Below the pieces are notes generated by a model. It saw nothing but the letters and a program-made list of their open reading frames with translations, was not told the origin of the DNA and searched no databases. The translations under genes and the position numbers were made by a program. From assembly GCA_030430565.1 (NCBI GenBank), contig JAUIKS010000006.1:186001-250000 (forward strand): a stretch of 64,000 nucleotides of DNA, read 5' to 3'. Positions 23,143-31,726 of this stretch are shown piece after piece. Within the stretch, counting starts at the first letter, position 1. The number at the start of each line of letters is the position of its first letter. The DNA is from Polyangia bacterium (lineage in GTDB: Bacteria > Myxococcota_A > Polyangia > Nannocystales > Nannocystaceae).

Positions 23143-23502
23143 CTATGGTGACGCTTCGGCTCCCACTTCCACTTCAGGGAGCTCGGGAGGCGCGACTTCG
23201 TCCTCACCGAGCTGCGCGAGGCGCTGCTCGTGGGCCGCGACCACCTCGTCGAGCGCCTCGAGCCGGCGACCGACGCGGACGCGCAGCTGGTGGTGGAGGT
23301 CGCGCTCGCGGAACAGCTCGTCGGCGATCTGCATGGCGACGAGCAGCGCGACCCGCTGCGGGTTGGTGGTCCGGCGTCCGCCGGCGAGCTGATGGAGATG
23401 CGCGTCGACGTAGGCCGCGAGCTCGTGGACGTAGTCGGGTCCCTCGTCGCTGCGGATCGTCAGCCGCTGACCGGCGATCTCGACCTGGACCGTGCGCTTC
23501 AT
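23143..23502 (-). CDS. zapA: Cell division protein ZapA
   Basis: This 119-residue protein bundles FtsZ filaments at the septum. The N-terminal beta-alpha head (VQVEIAGQRLTIRSDEGPDYVHELAAYVD) matches ZapA. The rest is the long coiled-coil tail with a Glu-rich end. It is slightly longer than the 100-110 residues usual in the family. It lies between prfA (27 bp upstream) and the M16 gene on the minus strand. Confidence 0.88.
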   Translation of the reverse strand: MKRTVQVEIAGQRLTIRSDEGPDYVHELAAYVDAHLHQLAGGRRTTNPQRVALLVAMQIADELFRERDLHHQLRVRVGRRLEALDEVVAAHEQRLAQLGEDEVAPPELPEVEVGAEASP

Positions 23503-23529
23503 CGACGTCGAGCTCCCTCGCGAGACAGG

Positions 23530-24609
23530 TCAGGCCTGGCGCTTCACCTCGGCGAGCCGCGCGGCCTCGTCGTGGGCCCGCAGCGCCTCGATCACGTCGT
23601 CGATCCCGCCGTCCATAAAACCCGGGAGGTTGTGACGCGTGAGGTTGATGCGGTGATCGGTGATCCGATCCTGCGGGTAGTTGTAGGTGCGGACCTTCTC
23701 GGAGCGATCGCCCGATCCGACCTGACCCTTGCGATGGGCCGCGCGCTCGGCGTTGACGCGCTGGATCTCGGCGTCGAGCATGCGCGAGCGCAGCAGCCGG
23801 AGCGCGATCTCGCGGTTCTTGGTCTGCGACTTCTCCTGGTCGGAGCGGACCGCGAGCCCCGTCGGCTTGTGGATCACGCGCACGGCCGAGTCGGTGGTGT
23901 TGACGTGCTGGCCGCCGGAGCCGCTGGAGCGCATCACCTGCCACTCGAGGTCCGCGGGGTTGATGTTGATGTCGACGTCCTCGGCCTCGGGCATGATGGC
24001 GACGGTCGCCGCCGAGGTGTGGATCCGGCCCTGGGACTCGGTCTCGGGCACGCGCTGCACGCGGTGCGCGCCGCTCTCGAACTTCAGCTTGGCGTAGACG
24101 TCGGTGCCCTTGATGAGCGCGACGACCTCTTTGAAGCCGCCCGCGCTGGCCTCGCTGATGTTCATGACCTCGTACTTCCAGCCCTGGGTCTCGGCGAAGC
24201 GCGTGTACATGCGCCACAGGTGGGAGGCGAACAGCGCGGCCTCCTCGCCGCCCGTGCCCGCGCGGATCTCGAGCACCACGTTCTTGCTGTCGTTGGGGTC
24301 TTTGGGCACGAGCTGCTTCTGGAGCAGCTCCTCGAGGCCGGCGATACGCTCGACCAGATCAGCGATGTCGGCCTCGGCGAGCTCGCGCATGTCCGGATCC
24401 GAGAGCAGCTCGCGGGCCTCCGCGAGGTTGTTCTCGACCTGACGAAACTCGTTGAAGGTCTTGACGATCGCGTCGGTGTCGGCGTGTTCACGCGAGAGCT
24501 TGAGAAAGCGGTGCTTGTCCTGCGCGATCTCGGGATCACAGAGCATCGCGTTCAGCTCTTCGTGCCGATCGGCGATGTGCTCGAGTTTGGCGATGAGGGA
24601 GCTGTCCAT
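23530..24609 (-). CDS. prfA: Peptide chain release factor 1
   Basis: This 359-residue factor releases finished proteins at UAA and UAG. The GGQ motif is in [16 protein letters not shown]. The codon-recognition tripeptide region reads [14 protein letters not shown] (PxT type, as expected for RF1). I start at MDSSLIAK, the conserved family N-terminus; 47 further in-frame residues upstream are not conserved in type. The usual neighbour prmC, which methylates the GGQ glutamine, is not downstream; zapA is. Confidence 0.97.
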   Translation of the reverse strand: MDSSLIAKLEHIADRHEELNAMLCDPEIAQDKHRFLKLSREHADTDAIVKTFNEFRQVENNLAEARELLSDPDMRELAEADIADLVERIAGLEELLQKQLVPKDPNDSKNVVLEIRAGTGGEEAALFASHLWRMYTRFAETQGWKYEVMNISEASAGGFKEVVALIKGTDVYAKLKFESGAHRVQRVPETESQGRIHTSAATVAIMPEAEDVDININPADLEWQVMRSSGSGGQHVNTTDSAVRVIHKPTGLAVRSDQEKSQTKNREIALRLLRSRMLDAEIQRVNAERAAHRKGQVGSGDRSEKVRTYNYPQDRITDHRINLTRHNLPGFMDGGIDDVIEALRAHDEAARLAEVKRQA

Positions 24610-24748
24610 GGCGCGAAACGGCCGCCAACCTAGCCCGGATCCGTCAGCGCGGCAAATGCTGCAGAACAGGGCTGGACGCCGCCGCGCGTCGCTCCCTACA
24701 CTCGCCCGGACTTCCTCGGGTCCCCGAGGCAGGCTATGAGTCGCTGTC

Positions 24749-25957
24749 ATGCTCTCTGTCCCCCGCTGGCTGGCCGTCTACGCGTTCCTCGGCGAGCAGT
24801 GGCAGGGGCGCCGTCGCGTCCTCGCCGATCCCGTGCTGGAGCAGGCGCTGCGTCGACGCCAGGCGAGCTTCGGGCCGCCGGGCTCGCCGGCCCGTGACCT
24901 CCTCGACGGCCTCGCCCCCGAGGCCCCGGGCCGCGCGCGCGTCTGGCGAGTTGTCTGGGACGCGGGCGCGGGTGACGACCAGGCGGGGCGCGCCGGCGGG
25001 GCGAAGGTGATCGCGGCGGAGCAGGCTGCGGCGCGCCTGCGCGGCGACGTCGCGTGGGAGGTCGCGCTGGTGCGCGCGTCGGCGTGGCCGCGCGGTGGCC
25101 CGCGCGAGGAGCTGCTCGCGGTCCTGTCGGAAGGGGCAGCTCGCGGTCGGACCGTGATCTTGCTGGAGCCGCTCGCCCGCGCCGAGCGAGTCGGCGGCGG
25201 CGTCGAGGCGGCGCTCGAGCGCCTGACCGGGCTGCTCACCGCCGACGTCGGCCCGGGCTTCGGGCGCGCGCGGCTCTACGCGCTCGCGGCGGTCGACGGC
25301 GCCTCGGTCATCGACTGCGGCGGGCTCGCGGAGGAGGAAGACGACGCGGGGGACGAGGACATCCCGGTCGTGTTCGACAACACCCTGGCCTCCGAGACAC
25401 CTCGTTACTCGCACGTCGTCGCGCTGGCCAACGGCGTCGCGCCGCCCGTGGGGATGACCCTCGTCGAGCTCCCAGGTGACGACGAGCCGGCGGCGCCGGG
25501 GCTCGGCGAGGCCGGCGCCGCCGGGGAGACGTCCTCCTCTTCGCTGCGCGGGACGATCGCGCTGCTGCGTCGGCAGCACGCGCGATCGCGCCGGCAGGCG
25601 GAGCTGTCCGAGGTCGCGCGTCAGGCGTCGCTGGCCGAGCTCGAGCGCGCTCGGGCGGACTGCGCGAACCTCGAGGCGCGTGTTCACGCGCTCGAGCGCG
25701 ATCTCGCGGAGGCGCTCGAGTTGCGCTCCCAGGCGCTCGAACCCGCGCGCGGCGTGCCGTCTAGCGGATTAGAAGATGCGCGCGCAGACGCGCTTCGGGC
25801 CGGGCTGGTCGCCGCGCGCTGGGAGCTCGAGCAGGCCGCCCTCGAGATCGAGCGACTCACGCTGCGCCCTGTCGAAGCGCTCGAGGCCGAAATCGCCAGC
25901 TTGCGCGTACAACTCGAATCCTCGCCGAAGCCTAACACGACCCCGTCGTCGACCTGA
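24749..25957 (+). CDS. Unknown protein with C-terminal coiled coil
   Basis: I do not recognise this 402-residue protein. Residues 1-250 look globular, with alternating hydrophobic strands and an acidic loop (EEEDDAGDEDIP). Residues 265-400 are rich in Leu/Glu/Arg/Ala heptads (RARADCANLEARVHALERDLAEAL in pieces) and should form a coiled coil. There is no signal peptide or membrane helix. The ATG lies 139 bp from the divergent prfA start. Strong third-position GC supports a real gene. Confidence 0.7.
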   Translation: MLSVPRWLAVYAFLGEQWQGRRRVLADPVLEQALRRRQASFGPPGSPARDLLDGLAPEAPGRARVWRVVWDAGAGDDQAGRAGGAKVIAAEQAAARLRGDVAWEVALVRASAWPRGGPREELLAVLSEGAARGRTVILLEPLARAERVGGGVEAALERLTGLLTADVGPGFGRARLYALAAVDGASVIDCGGLAEEEDDAGDEDIPVVFDNTLASETPRYSHVVALANGVAPPVGMTLVELPGDDEPAAPGLGEAGAAGETSSSSLRGTIALLRRQHARSRRQAELSEVARQASLAELERARADCANLEARVHALERDLAEALELRSQALEPARGVPSSGLEDARADALRAGLVAARWELEQAALEIERLTLRPVEALEAEIASLRVQLESSPKPNTTPSST

Positions 25958-26154
25958 CGCCGCGACGCGCAGCGGGTGATCGGCGCGACGCGGCGTGGTC
26001 GACTGGACGCGACCGCGAAGGCGCTGGTTGCGACCGGGGTTACCCACGGTCTATGCTGGCGATCTGTGGCGATTCTCCCCCGAGAACGAGCCGCGTTTTT
26101 GCAGCACACCCCCTTTCTCGGTCTCCGGCCTGACCAGCTTGGGAGACCTGGGAC

Positions 26155-26826
26155 ATGTCAATGCTACTCATGCGAAAGAGCCCTATCATGCGAATCTCTC
26201 CCGATGGGCCGAAGCCGGACTGGGCGGCGCTAGAGACCGCCTTTGAACACAACGCGCCCGACACCCACAGCTACCTGGACTCCAAGACAGGCCATGTACT
26301 GACGATCGTCGACAGCCGCCCCGAGGACGAAGAGAAGCGGCTGCTGATCCGGCGTGGCGGCGGGAGATACGTTCACCTCGACCCCGCCTCCTCCCGCGAG
26401 CAGTACCGCTGGATGGAGCGCTTCGTCGCCTCGGTTGGTGACCCCTCGCTGCGCGAGCGCCTGATCCTCGCGATAGACGGTAAGGGCGCGTTCCGACGCT
26501 TCAAAGACGTCCTGCTCTCGTATCCGCTGGAGCGGGACCGCTGGTTCGCCTACCGGGCCAACCTGCTCCACATCTATATCGACAACTGGTTGGCGATGCA
26601 GGACCTCGTGCTCGGCGAGCAGCCGCCGTGGGGCGAGGCCAGGCAGCCGGCCGAGCCTGACGTGCCGCTCGAGAAGCCGATCGGGAACCGCGGCGAGGGC
26701 CCGACCGAGACGCTGCGTCGACAGGCGCGCGAGCTCGTCGACGGCCTCCCAGCGCTCGAGCTGCCGGCCGCGATCGCCTATTTGCAATTCCTGACCGAGC
26801 GCCAGCCCTCGACCGTGCCCGAGTAG
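26155..26826 (+). CDS. UPF0158-family protein
   Basis: This 223-residue protein matches UPF0158, a family of unknown function. The family pattern is a TxSYLDSKTGHVL-type N-terminal strand, then RLILAIDGKGAFRRFKDVL and RDRWFAYRANLLHIYIDNWL in the middle. The first ATG (26155) has GGGAG about 9 bp upstream; ATGs at 26170 and 26188 are alternatives, and MRISPDG is the better family N-terminus. The last 60 residues form an extra helical tail. Monocistronic; no functional clue from neighbours. Confidence 0.78.
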   Translation: MSMLLMRKSPIMRISPDGPKPDWAALETAFEHNAPDTHSYLDSKTGHVLTIVDSRPEDEEKRLLIRRGGGRYVHLDPASSREQYRWMERFVASVGDPSLRERLILAIDGKGAFRRFKDVLLSYPLERDRWFAYRANLLHIYIDNWLAMQDLVLGEQPPWGEARQPAEPDVPLEKPIGNRGEGPTETLRRQARELVDGLPALELPAAIAYLQFLTERQPSTVPE

Positions 26827-26838
26827 CGCGCGACATCG

Positions 26839-26910
26839 CGGCGCCCCGTCGGCGCCCCGTCGGCGCCCCGTCGGCATCGCGGCGCCTCGTCGGCGTCGCG
26901 GCGGTTTTTT
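26839..26910 (+). repeat. 11-bp tandem repeat with T-run, possible terminator
   Basis: The unit CGGCGCCCCGT occurs three times in direct succession (26839-26871) and once more with one change at 26880. Six Ts follow at 26905-26910. The GC-rich repeats contain self-complementary GGCGCC, so the block may act as the terminator of the UPF0158 gene. Confidence 0.6.
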
Positions 26911-27012
26911 CAGCTCGCCCCTGGCCCTCGCCTCCCACGCGCCGCGCCGACGCAACAGGAGGAAGCGAGCGGTCGGGGGCGCGCACAGAGACGCATCACG
27001 AGAGGACACACT

Positions 27013-28056
27013 GTGCCGGAGGTCACTCGACCCGTCCGCGCCTTCAATCGTTTCATCGGCATCAACCTCGGCGGAGGGCGCGGCAAGAGCACCGCCGTCG
27101 CCCGGCTCGAGATCGATCGCGCGAGCGAGACCCCGCGGCTGCACGTCGCCGAGGCCCGCGTGCGCCGTGGTCACCGAGGTGGCGGAGAGGACAGCCACGA
27201 CGGGCGCGGCGATCCGCTGTTTCGCGACGAGGTCCTGATCGAGTATCTCGAGCGCTGGGTCGACGACGACGCCGTGGTCGCGATCAACGCCCCGCTCACG
27301 CTCCCGCCGTGCATCCGCTGCGACCTGCCGTGCCCGGGGGTGAATGACTGCACGGTGCCGGTGGTCCGCTGGATGCGGAGTCACGCGCGGCGCATCGCCG
27401 AGCCGCGACGCTCGGACCCGGGCAAGCCCGCGGTGACCCCCTACACCCAGCGCGCGGTCGATCTGCTGCTGACCAGCGCGGGGCTTAAGCCCCGCGAGTC
27501 GCTCGGCCAGGGCATGGGCCCGCTCTCGGCGCGCGCGGCCTACCTGCGGCGCGCGCTCTCGCCGATGCTGCGGCTCCACGAGAACCTGATCGAGGTTCAC
27601 ACGCCCGCGACGGTGATTCGAATGTTCGGCGTAGAGACCGAGCACCGACTGCGACACGGCACCGCCGAGTCGATCTGGGAGCTTCGCAAGCACGTGTTGA
27701 CGCGGCTGTCTGACGGCGCGCTGCTCGGCCCGAGCGACAACGGCGGCGCGCGCTCGCTCGCCTTCGCGTACGTCTGGCCCGAGGTTGTGGTGCGCAGCCC
27801 CCATGTGTTCGACGCGGTGCTCGCGGCCTACACCGCGTTTGTATGGGCCTGGGAGAACTGGCGCGGACCACGAGATCTCGTCGAGAGCCCCGGTCGCCAG
27901 GCCGACGGGGTGGGGGCGCGGCCAGGGCGCCTCGCGGCGTTCCCGGAGGGGCGCGGCGCGGCGGTTCTTGACGCGATCACGGCCCTCGACGACGAGCTGC
28001 TGTGGCTCGAGGACGGCTGGATCTGGGTTCCACCTGTCCGAACGAACAACCGTTAG
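27013..28056 (+). CDS. DUF429-family predicted nuclease with Asp-to-Asn changes
   Basis: This 347-residue protein has the RNase-H-like layout of DUF429. The N-terminal strand FIGINLGGGRG is followed by VVAINAPLTLP, a Cys cluster (Cys100, Cys103, Cys107, Cys113), and a C-terminal FDAVLAAYTAFVWAWE helix. In the family the first two positions are usually Asp (GxD and IDAPL). Here they are Asn18 and Asn92, so metal-dependent catalysis may be lost or altered. The GTG start at 27013 has only a modest upstream AGAGGA. It stands alone. Confidence 0.72.
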   Translation: MPEVTRPVRAFNRFIGINLGGGRGKSTAVARLEIDRASETPRLHVAEARVRRGHRGGGEDSHDGRGDPLFRDEVLIEYLERWVDDDAVVAINAPLTLPPCIRCDLPCPGVNDCTVPVVRWMRSHARRIAEPRRSDPGKPAVTPYTQRAVDLLLTSAGLKPRESLGQGMGPLSARAAYLRRALSPMLRLHENLIEVHTPATVIRMFGVETEHRLRHGTAESIWELRKHVLTRLSDGALLGPSDNGGARSLAFAYVWPEVVVRSPHVFDAVLAAYTAFVWAWENWRGPRDLVESPGRQADGVGARPGRLAAFPEGRGAAVLDAITALDDELLWLEDGWIWVPPVRTNNR

Positions 28057-28334
28057 AAGGGCGTGTGCTTTGACACGGGGTCGATACAACCGCCCGAGAC
28101 CCGCCCGCGCGCGCCCGCGTTCGATCCCGTGTACGGTCGCGCCGGCGTGCGCTCGCCGGCGTGGTCGCGCGCGGGGCTTGCCCGAACACCTCGACGAGGT
28201 GCACAGTCTAGGAACCAGCAGAATTCTCGGATGCCCTCTTTGTCACGAACACGCGCGAGCGAGCAGGACGCGGGTGGGGTGTATATCCCCCACACGGCTC
28301 GTGTTGACGCCCGCCGCGGCGCGGAGGAGTTGAG

Positions 28335-29420
28335 ATGACCGGCGGCGCTGAGCTCCCCGAGTTCACCCCGGCCGAGCTGGACCTCCTCGAGGACGCGCTC
28401 GAGGGCTGTGAGGCGTCCGGCTTTGATGTCGCGGCCGCGCTGCCCGACGCGTCCGAGGCCGTGCGCGCGCGGCTCGAGGACTACCGCGAGCTCCTGAGCC
28501 TCAGCCGCGAGGCGCTGCCGATGGAAGATGTCCCGACCGGCGCGCTCGATGACGTGATCGTCGCGGCCCTGTCCTCTGAGCCAGCTGTCAGCGCGCCGAA
28601 GGAGAGCGAGAGCCTCTGGACCCGGCTGCGGCGATCCTTCGTGCTGCCGGGCGTCGTGCTCGCGGGCACGGCCGCCGCTGTGCTCGTGATGATGCAGCCG
28701 CCCGCCGAGTTCGAAGCGGAGTCTTCCTCCGTGATGGCGCGGGCCGATGACGCGCGCGAGGCGAAGGAAGAGGAGAAGACCCAGGGCGTCGCCCAGCTCG
28801 AGCGCGCGGAGGAACAGCGCGTCGGCGACGAGGCGCTGGCGGACGAGGCCGAGCCGAGCCCGTCGGCTCCGCCCGCTGCCGCCGCGGCGGCGGAGAACGC
28901 CGCGCCCGCGGATGGCCTCTACGACGCCGCGAAGAGCGAGAAGAAGGCCAAGCGCGCTGACAAGAGCGCGGGCGGATACGGCTTCGGGCCAGGCAGCAGC
29001 CCCGCCAAGGACGCGGAGGCCGAGGACGACGCGCTCGCCGAGGCGCCCAAGGTCGACAGTAAATTCGACGCGGCCGCGTTGATCGAGAAAGCCGACACGC
29101 TGCGCGAGCGAGGGGAGTGCGCCAAGGCGCGCGAACTCTACGAGCAGGCGACCGGCGCGACCGGGATGCATCAAGCGCGCGCCTACGCCGGCATGGGGCT
29201 CTGCGCCCAGTACGAGGGCGACGAGAAGGCCGCCTTCCTGCACTTCTCGCAGGCCGAGGAGGCCGCGCCCTCGATCAAGTCGTGGATCGCGAGCCAAGCG
29301 GGCCGCACCGGCAGCATGCAGAAGTCAAAGCGCACGGCGGCGCCGAAGGCCAAGCCTTCGTCGAAGAAGTCGTCGAAGAAGTCGTCGAAGAAGTCGGTGC
29401 TCGAGAACGCCTTCGAGTAG
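28335..29420 (+). CDS. Membrane protein with TPR-like domain and Ser/Lys tail
   Basis: This 361-residue protein has an N-terminal acidic cytoplasmic segment (1-95), a membrane helix at about 103-121 (FVLPGVVLAGTAAAVLVMM), and a disordered Glu/Ala/Pro linker. A helical repeat region follows at 245-320 (ADTLRERGECAKARELYEQA; YAGMGLCAQYEGDEKAAFLHF) that looks like TPRs. The tail is Lys/Ser-rich, KSSKKSSKKSSKK. The layout resembles myxobacterial anti-sigma-like proteins, but no sigma-factor gene is adjacent. It has a strong Shine-Dalgarno (GGAGGAG, 7 bp before ATG). Confidence 0.75.
   Translation: MTGGAELPEFTPAELDLLEDALEGCEASGFDVAAALPDASEAVRARLEDYRELLSLSREALPMEDVPTGALDDVIVAALSSEPAVSAPKESESLWTRLRRSFVLPGVVLAGTAAAVLVMMQPPAEFEAESSSVMARADDAREAKEEEKTQGVAQLERAEEQRVGDEALADEAEPSPSAPPAAAAAAENAAPADGLYDAAKSEKKAKRADKSAGGYGFGPGSSPAKDAEAEDDALAEAPKVDSKFDAAALIEKADTLRERGECAKARELYEQATGATGMHQARAYAGMGLCAQYEGDEKAAFLHFSQAEEAAPSIKSWIASQAGRTGSMQKSKRTAAPKAKPSSKKSSKKSSKKSVLENAFE
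29357..29398 (+). repeat. 12-bp coding tandem repeat (Ser-Ser-Lys-Lys)
   Basis: The unit TCGTCGAAGAAG is repeated about three and a half times near the 3' end of the TPR membrane protein gene. It encodes (SSKK)n. Such a repeat can change length by slippage in steps of four codons without breaking the frame. Confidence 0.7.
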
Positions 29421-29475
29421 CGCGCTGACTGAAGAGGCATGTTGGTTGTAGGAGCCGCGCGAAGGAGCCGCGGGC

Positions 29476-30141
29476 TCAGCCGACGTCGAAGCTGAAGTCG
29501 ACGCCCATCGGCGGCCCGTCGTACTTCGGGAAGCGGTGGTCGTAGACCACCTTGCGCGCGCAAGGGACGATCCCGAAGACCTTGAGGTTCGCGGGCGCCT
29601 TGACCGACACCCCGTCGACCTTGCCGTCGGGCTTGAGGCGGATGCGGAAGCTCAGCGTCCCCGAGCCGAGGTCGCTCTCGCTGTACATCGCCGCCGTCTC
29701 GATGCACTTCTGGAAGCGACCGTTCAGCCGGCTCATGTGCTGGTTGACGACGTCGTCGCCGAGCCGCTCGCTGCCGTACTCGTCGAGGTTGACGGTCTTG
29801 TTCTTGTACTGCGGGATGTGCTTGTCGTTGACGGGCACGAAGGGCGGCAGCTCGTCCTCGGCGTCGTCCCACGCGCCGTCGTCCTCGCTGCCCTGCGCGC
29901 CGGGCTTGCCGCGTCGTTTGCGGCCGCGACGACGACGCTTCTTCGTGCCCTTGCTGGCCTTTTCGTCAGGCTCGGCTTCGGCCTCGACGGGCGGTTTCGG
30001 CGCGCAGCGCTCGCCGTCGCACACCGTGCCCTCGCCGCACATGTCACGGCAGGGCGCGCTGGTGAACCCCGGGCCTAGCTGCCACCAAGCGACGGCCCAG
30101 ACGGCCGACGCGAGCGCGAGTCCTCCGAGGAATTTGCCCAT
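29476..30141 (-). CDS. AgmX/PglI-type C-terminal domain protein
   Basis: This 221-residue protein begins with a membrane or signal helix (residues 4-22). A short Cys-rich stretch follows (CRDMCGEGTVCDGERC, about 31-46), then a very basic KKRRRRGRKRRGK linker. The C-terminal domain (about 115-221) has the INxHxxxLxxRFQKC-like helix and the GTLSFRIRLKPDGKVDGVSVK strand seen in AgmX/PglI C-terminal domains of myxobacteria, a TonB-like fold. In the family this links to gliding or envelope complexes. The basic linker could touch DNA, RNA or phospholipid heads; that is only inference. Confidence 0.78.
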   Translation of the reverse strand: MGKFLGGLALASAVWAVAWWQLGPGFTSAPCRDMCGEGTVCDGERCAPKPPVEAEAEPDEKASKGTKKRRRRGRKRRGKPGAQGSEDDGAWDDAEDELPPFVPVNDKHIPQYKNKTVNLDEYGSERLGDDVVNQHMSRLNGRFQKCIETAAMYSESDLGSGTLSFRIRLKPDGKVDGVSVKAPANLKVFGIVPCARKVVYDHRFPKYDGPPMGVDFSFDVG

Positions 30142-30327
30142 ACTCGGTGGTTACGGGGTCGGGCGACGGAGTGTCAAGCGACGCGCCCGACGCGATCGGG
30201 CGCATTCGACATGTCCCAGCGATCTACCCAGAGGTTCGATGCCGCGCGGCCCCCCGCGCGGGCCGTGGTATCGTCCTCCGGCCCGCAGGAGCGCTGGCTC
30301 ACGGGCTTGTGACACCGGGGAAAGATT

Positions 30328-31725
30328 ATGCCCTTCGCCTCGAACCTCGCTGGTTTTGTCCTGGCCGCGCTGCTCTCGGCCGGTGGATTCTCATACACCT
30401 TCTCCAACGAGGCCAAGCCGACCGGCGAGGCCTTCGTCGAGGTCTCGGCCAAGGGCGGAGACCTGCCGCCGATGGACGTCATCATCAAGGGCGACGGGCA
30501 GACGATCAAGAAGTCGGTCCCCGCGCTGAAGAACGGCGAGAAGCACCGGATCGACTGGATCCAGCAGACCCCGCGCGCGACCTACAAGATGGAGCTGACC
30601 GGGCCGCGGATCAACGGCAGCACCAGCTTCGAGATCGTCAAGTCGACGGGCAAGAAGTCGACGGGGCCGGGGCGCATCATCAACAAGACGACGCCCGAGG
30701 ACATCGAGAACCGCACGGTCAAGTTCCAGGTCGCCTTCGACGTCGCCTCCTACGAGCTCAGCGTCTACGACACCAACGGCAACGTCGCGCACAGCGAGGT
30801 CGGCGGGGCGGCGAAGTACGCCAACGGCGACATCATGGAGTTCACCTGGGAGGGCGTGCCGAACCTCTTCATGATCGAGATCAAGGCGGTCGGCGAGCAG
30901 AACCAGACCGGCTCGTATCGCCTGGTCCCGTGGAAGGTCTCGATCCCCCACGTCGACGTGATCTTCGACAGCGGCAAGGCGGTGATCAAGCCGGGCGAGG
31001 CGCCCAAGGTCGACGAGGCCTTCGACGCGGCGGTCAAGGAGCTGGTCGCGCTCGAGCGCATCAACCAAGCGGTCAACGCCAACATCCAGGCGCAGCTCTA
31101 CATCATCGGTTACACGGACACCGTCGGGAACGCCGCCAAGAACCAAAAGCTCTCGAAGGGCCGCGCCAAGGCGATCGCCAATTACTTCAAGAAGAAGGGG
31201 ATCTGGTGCGAGATCTACTACGCCGGCATGGGCGAGAACGGGCTGGCGGTGCAGACCGACGACAACGTCGACGAGGCACGCAACCGCCGCGCGGCCTACG
31301 TGCTCGCGCCGCAGCGGCCACCGGGGGGCGGTAAGTTCCCGACCAACTGGACCAAGCTCAGCGGCGCGCGCAAGCGCCCCGCGAGCGTCAAGGTGCCCGC
31401 GACCGCGACGCTCTCGAGCCCCGAGCTGCCGGAGACCTCGAGCGGCGGCAGCGGCAGCGGCGGGGACTCTGGGAGCGGCGGCGACGCTGGCGACTCTGGT
31501 TCGGAGATGTCCGGAGGGACAAGTGACGAGGGCTCGGAGGAGAGCTACGACAACTGGGAGGACGCGCTCGGCAACGAGGAGACGCCGCCCGAGATCGGCG
31601 ACGAGCCCGGCGCGACCAAGAAGGGCTGCGCCGTCGATCCTGGATCCGGCGCCGGCACCGGCGCCGGCGGGATCGGCCTCGCGCTGCTGATCGGCCTCGT
31701 CGGCCTGCGCCGGCGTCGTCGCTGA
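30328..31725 (+). CDS. OmpA-domain surface protein with MYXO-CTERM-like tail
   Basis: This 465-residue exported protein has a signal peptide (1-20), a beta-rich region (about 30-205) and an OmpA-like peptidoglycan-binding domain (about 208-330: VIFDSGKAVIKPGE...IIGYTDTVGN). A Gly/Ser/Glu linker follows. The C-terminus (about 432-465) ends in Lys-Lys-Gly-Cys, a hydrophobic helix and RRRRR, the layout of the MYXO-CTERM sorting signal found in myxobacteria. The conserved Cys should be processed for surface anchoring. Joining a peptidoglycan-binding domain to a sorting tail suggests attachment at two envelope layers. Confidence 0.88.
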   Translation: MPFASNLAGFVLAALLSAGGFSYTFSNEAKPTGEAFVEVSAKGGDLPPMDVIIKGDGQTIKKSVPALKNGEKHRIDWIQQTPRATYKMELTGPRINGSTSFEIVKSTGKKSTGPGRIINKTTPEDIENRTVKFQVAFDVASYELSVYDTNGNVAHSEVGGAAKYANGDIMEFTWEGVPNLFMIEIKAVGEQNQTGSYRLVPWKVSIPHVDVIFDSGKAVIKPGEAPKVDEAFDAAVKELVALERINQAVNANIQAQLYIIGYTDTVGNAAKNQKLSKGRAKAIANYFKKKGIWCEIYYAGMGENGLAVQTDDNVDEARNRRAAYVLAPQRPPGGGKFPTNWTKLSGARKRPASVKVPATATLSSPELPETSSGGSGSGGDSGSGGDAGDSGSEMSGGTSDEGSEESYDNWEDALGNEETPPEIGDEPGATKKGCAVDPGSGAGTGAGGIGLALLIGLVGLRRRRR

Positions 31726-31726
31726 G

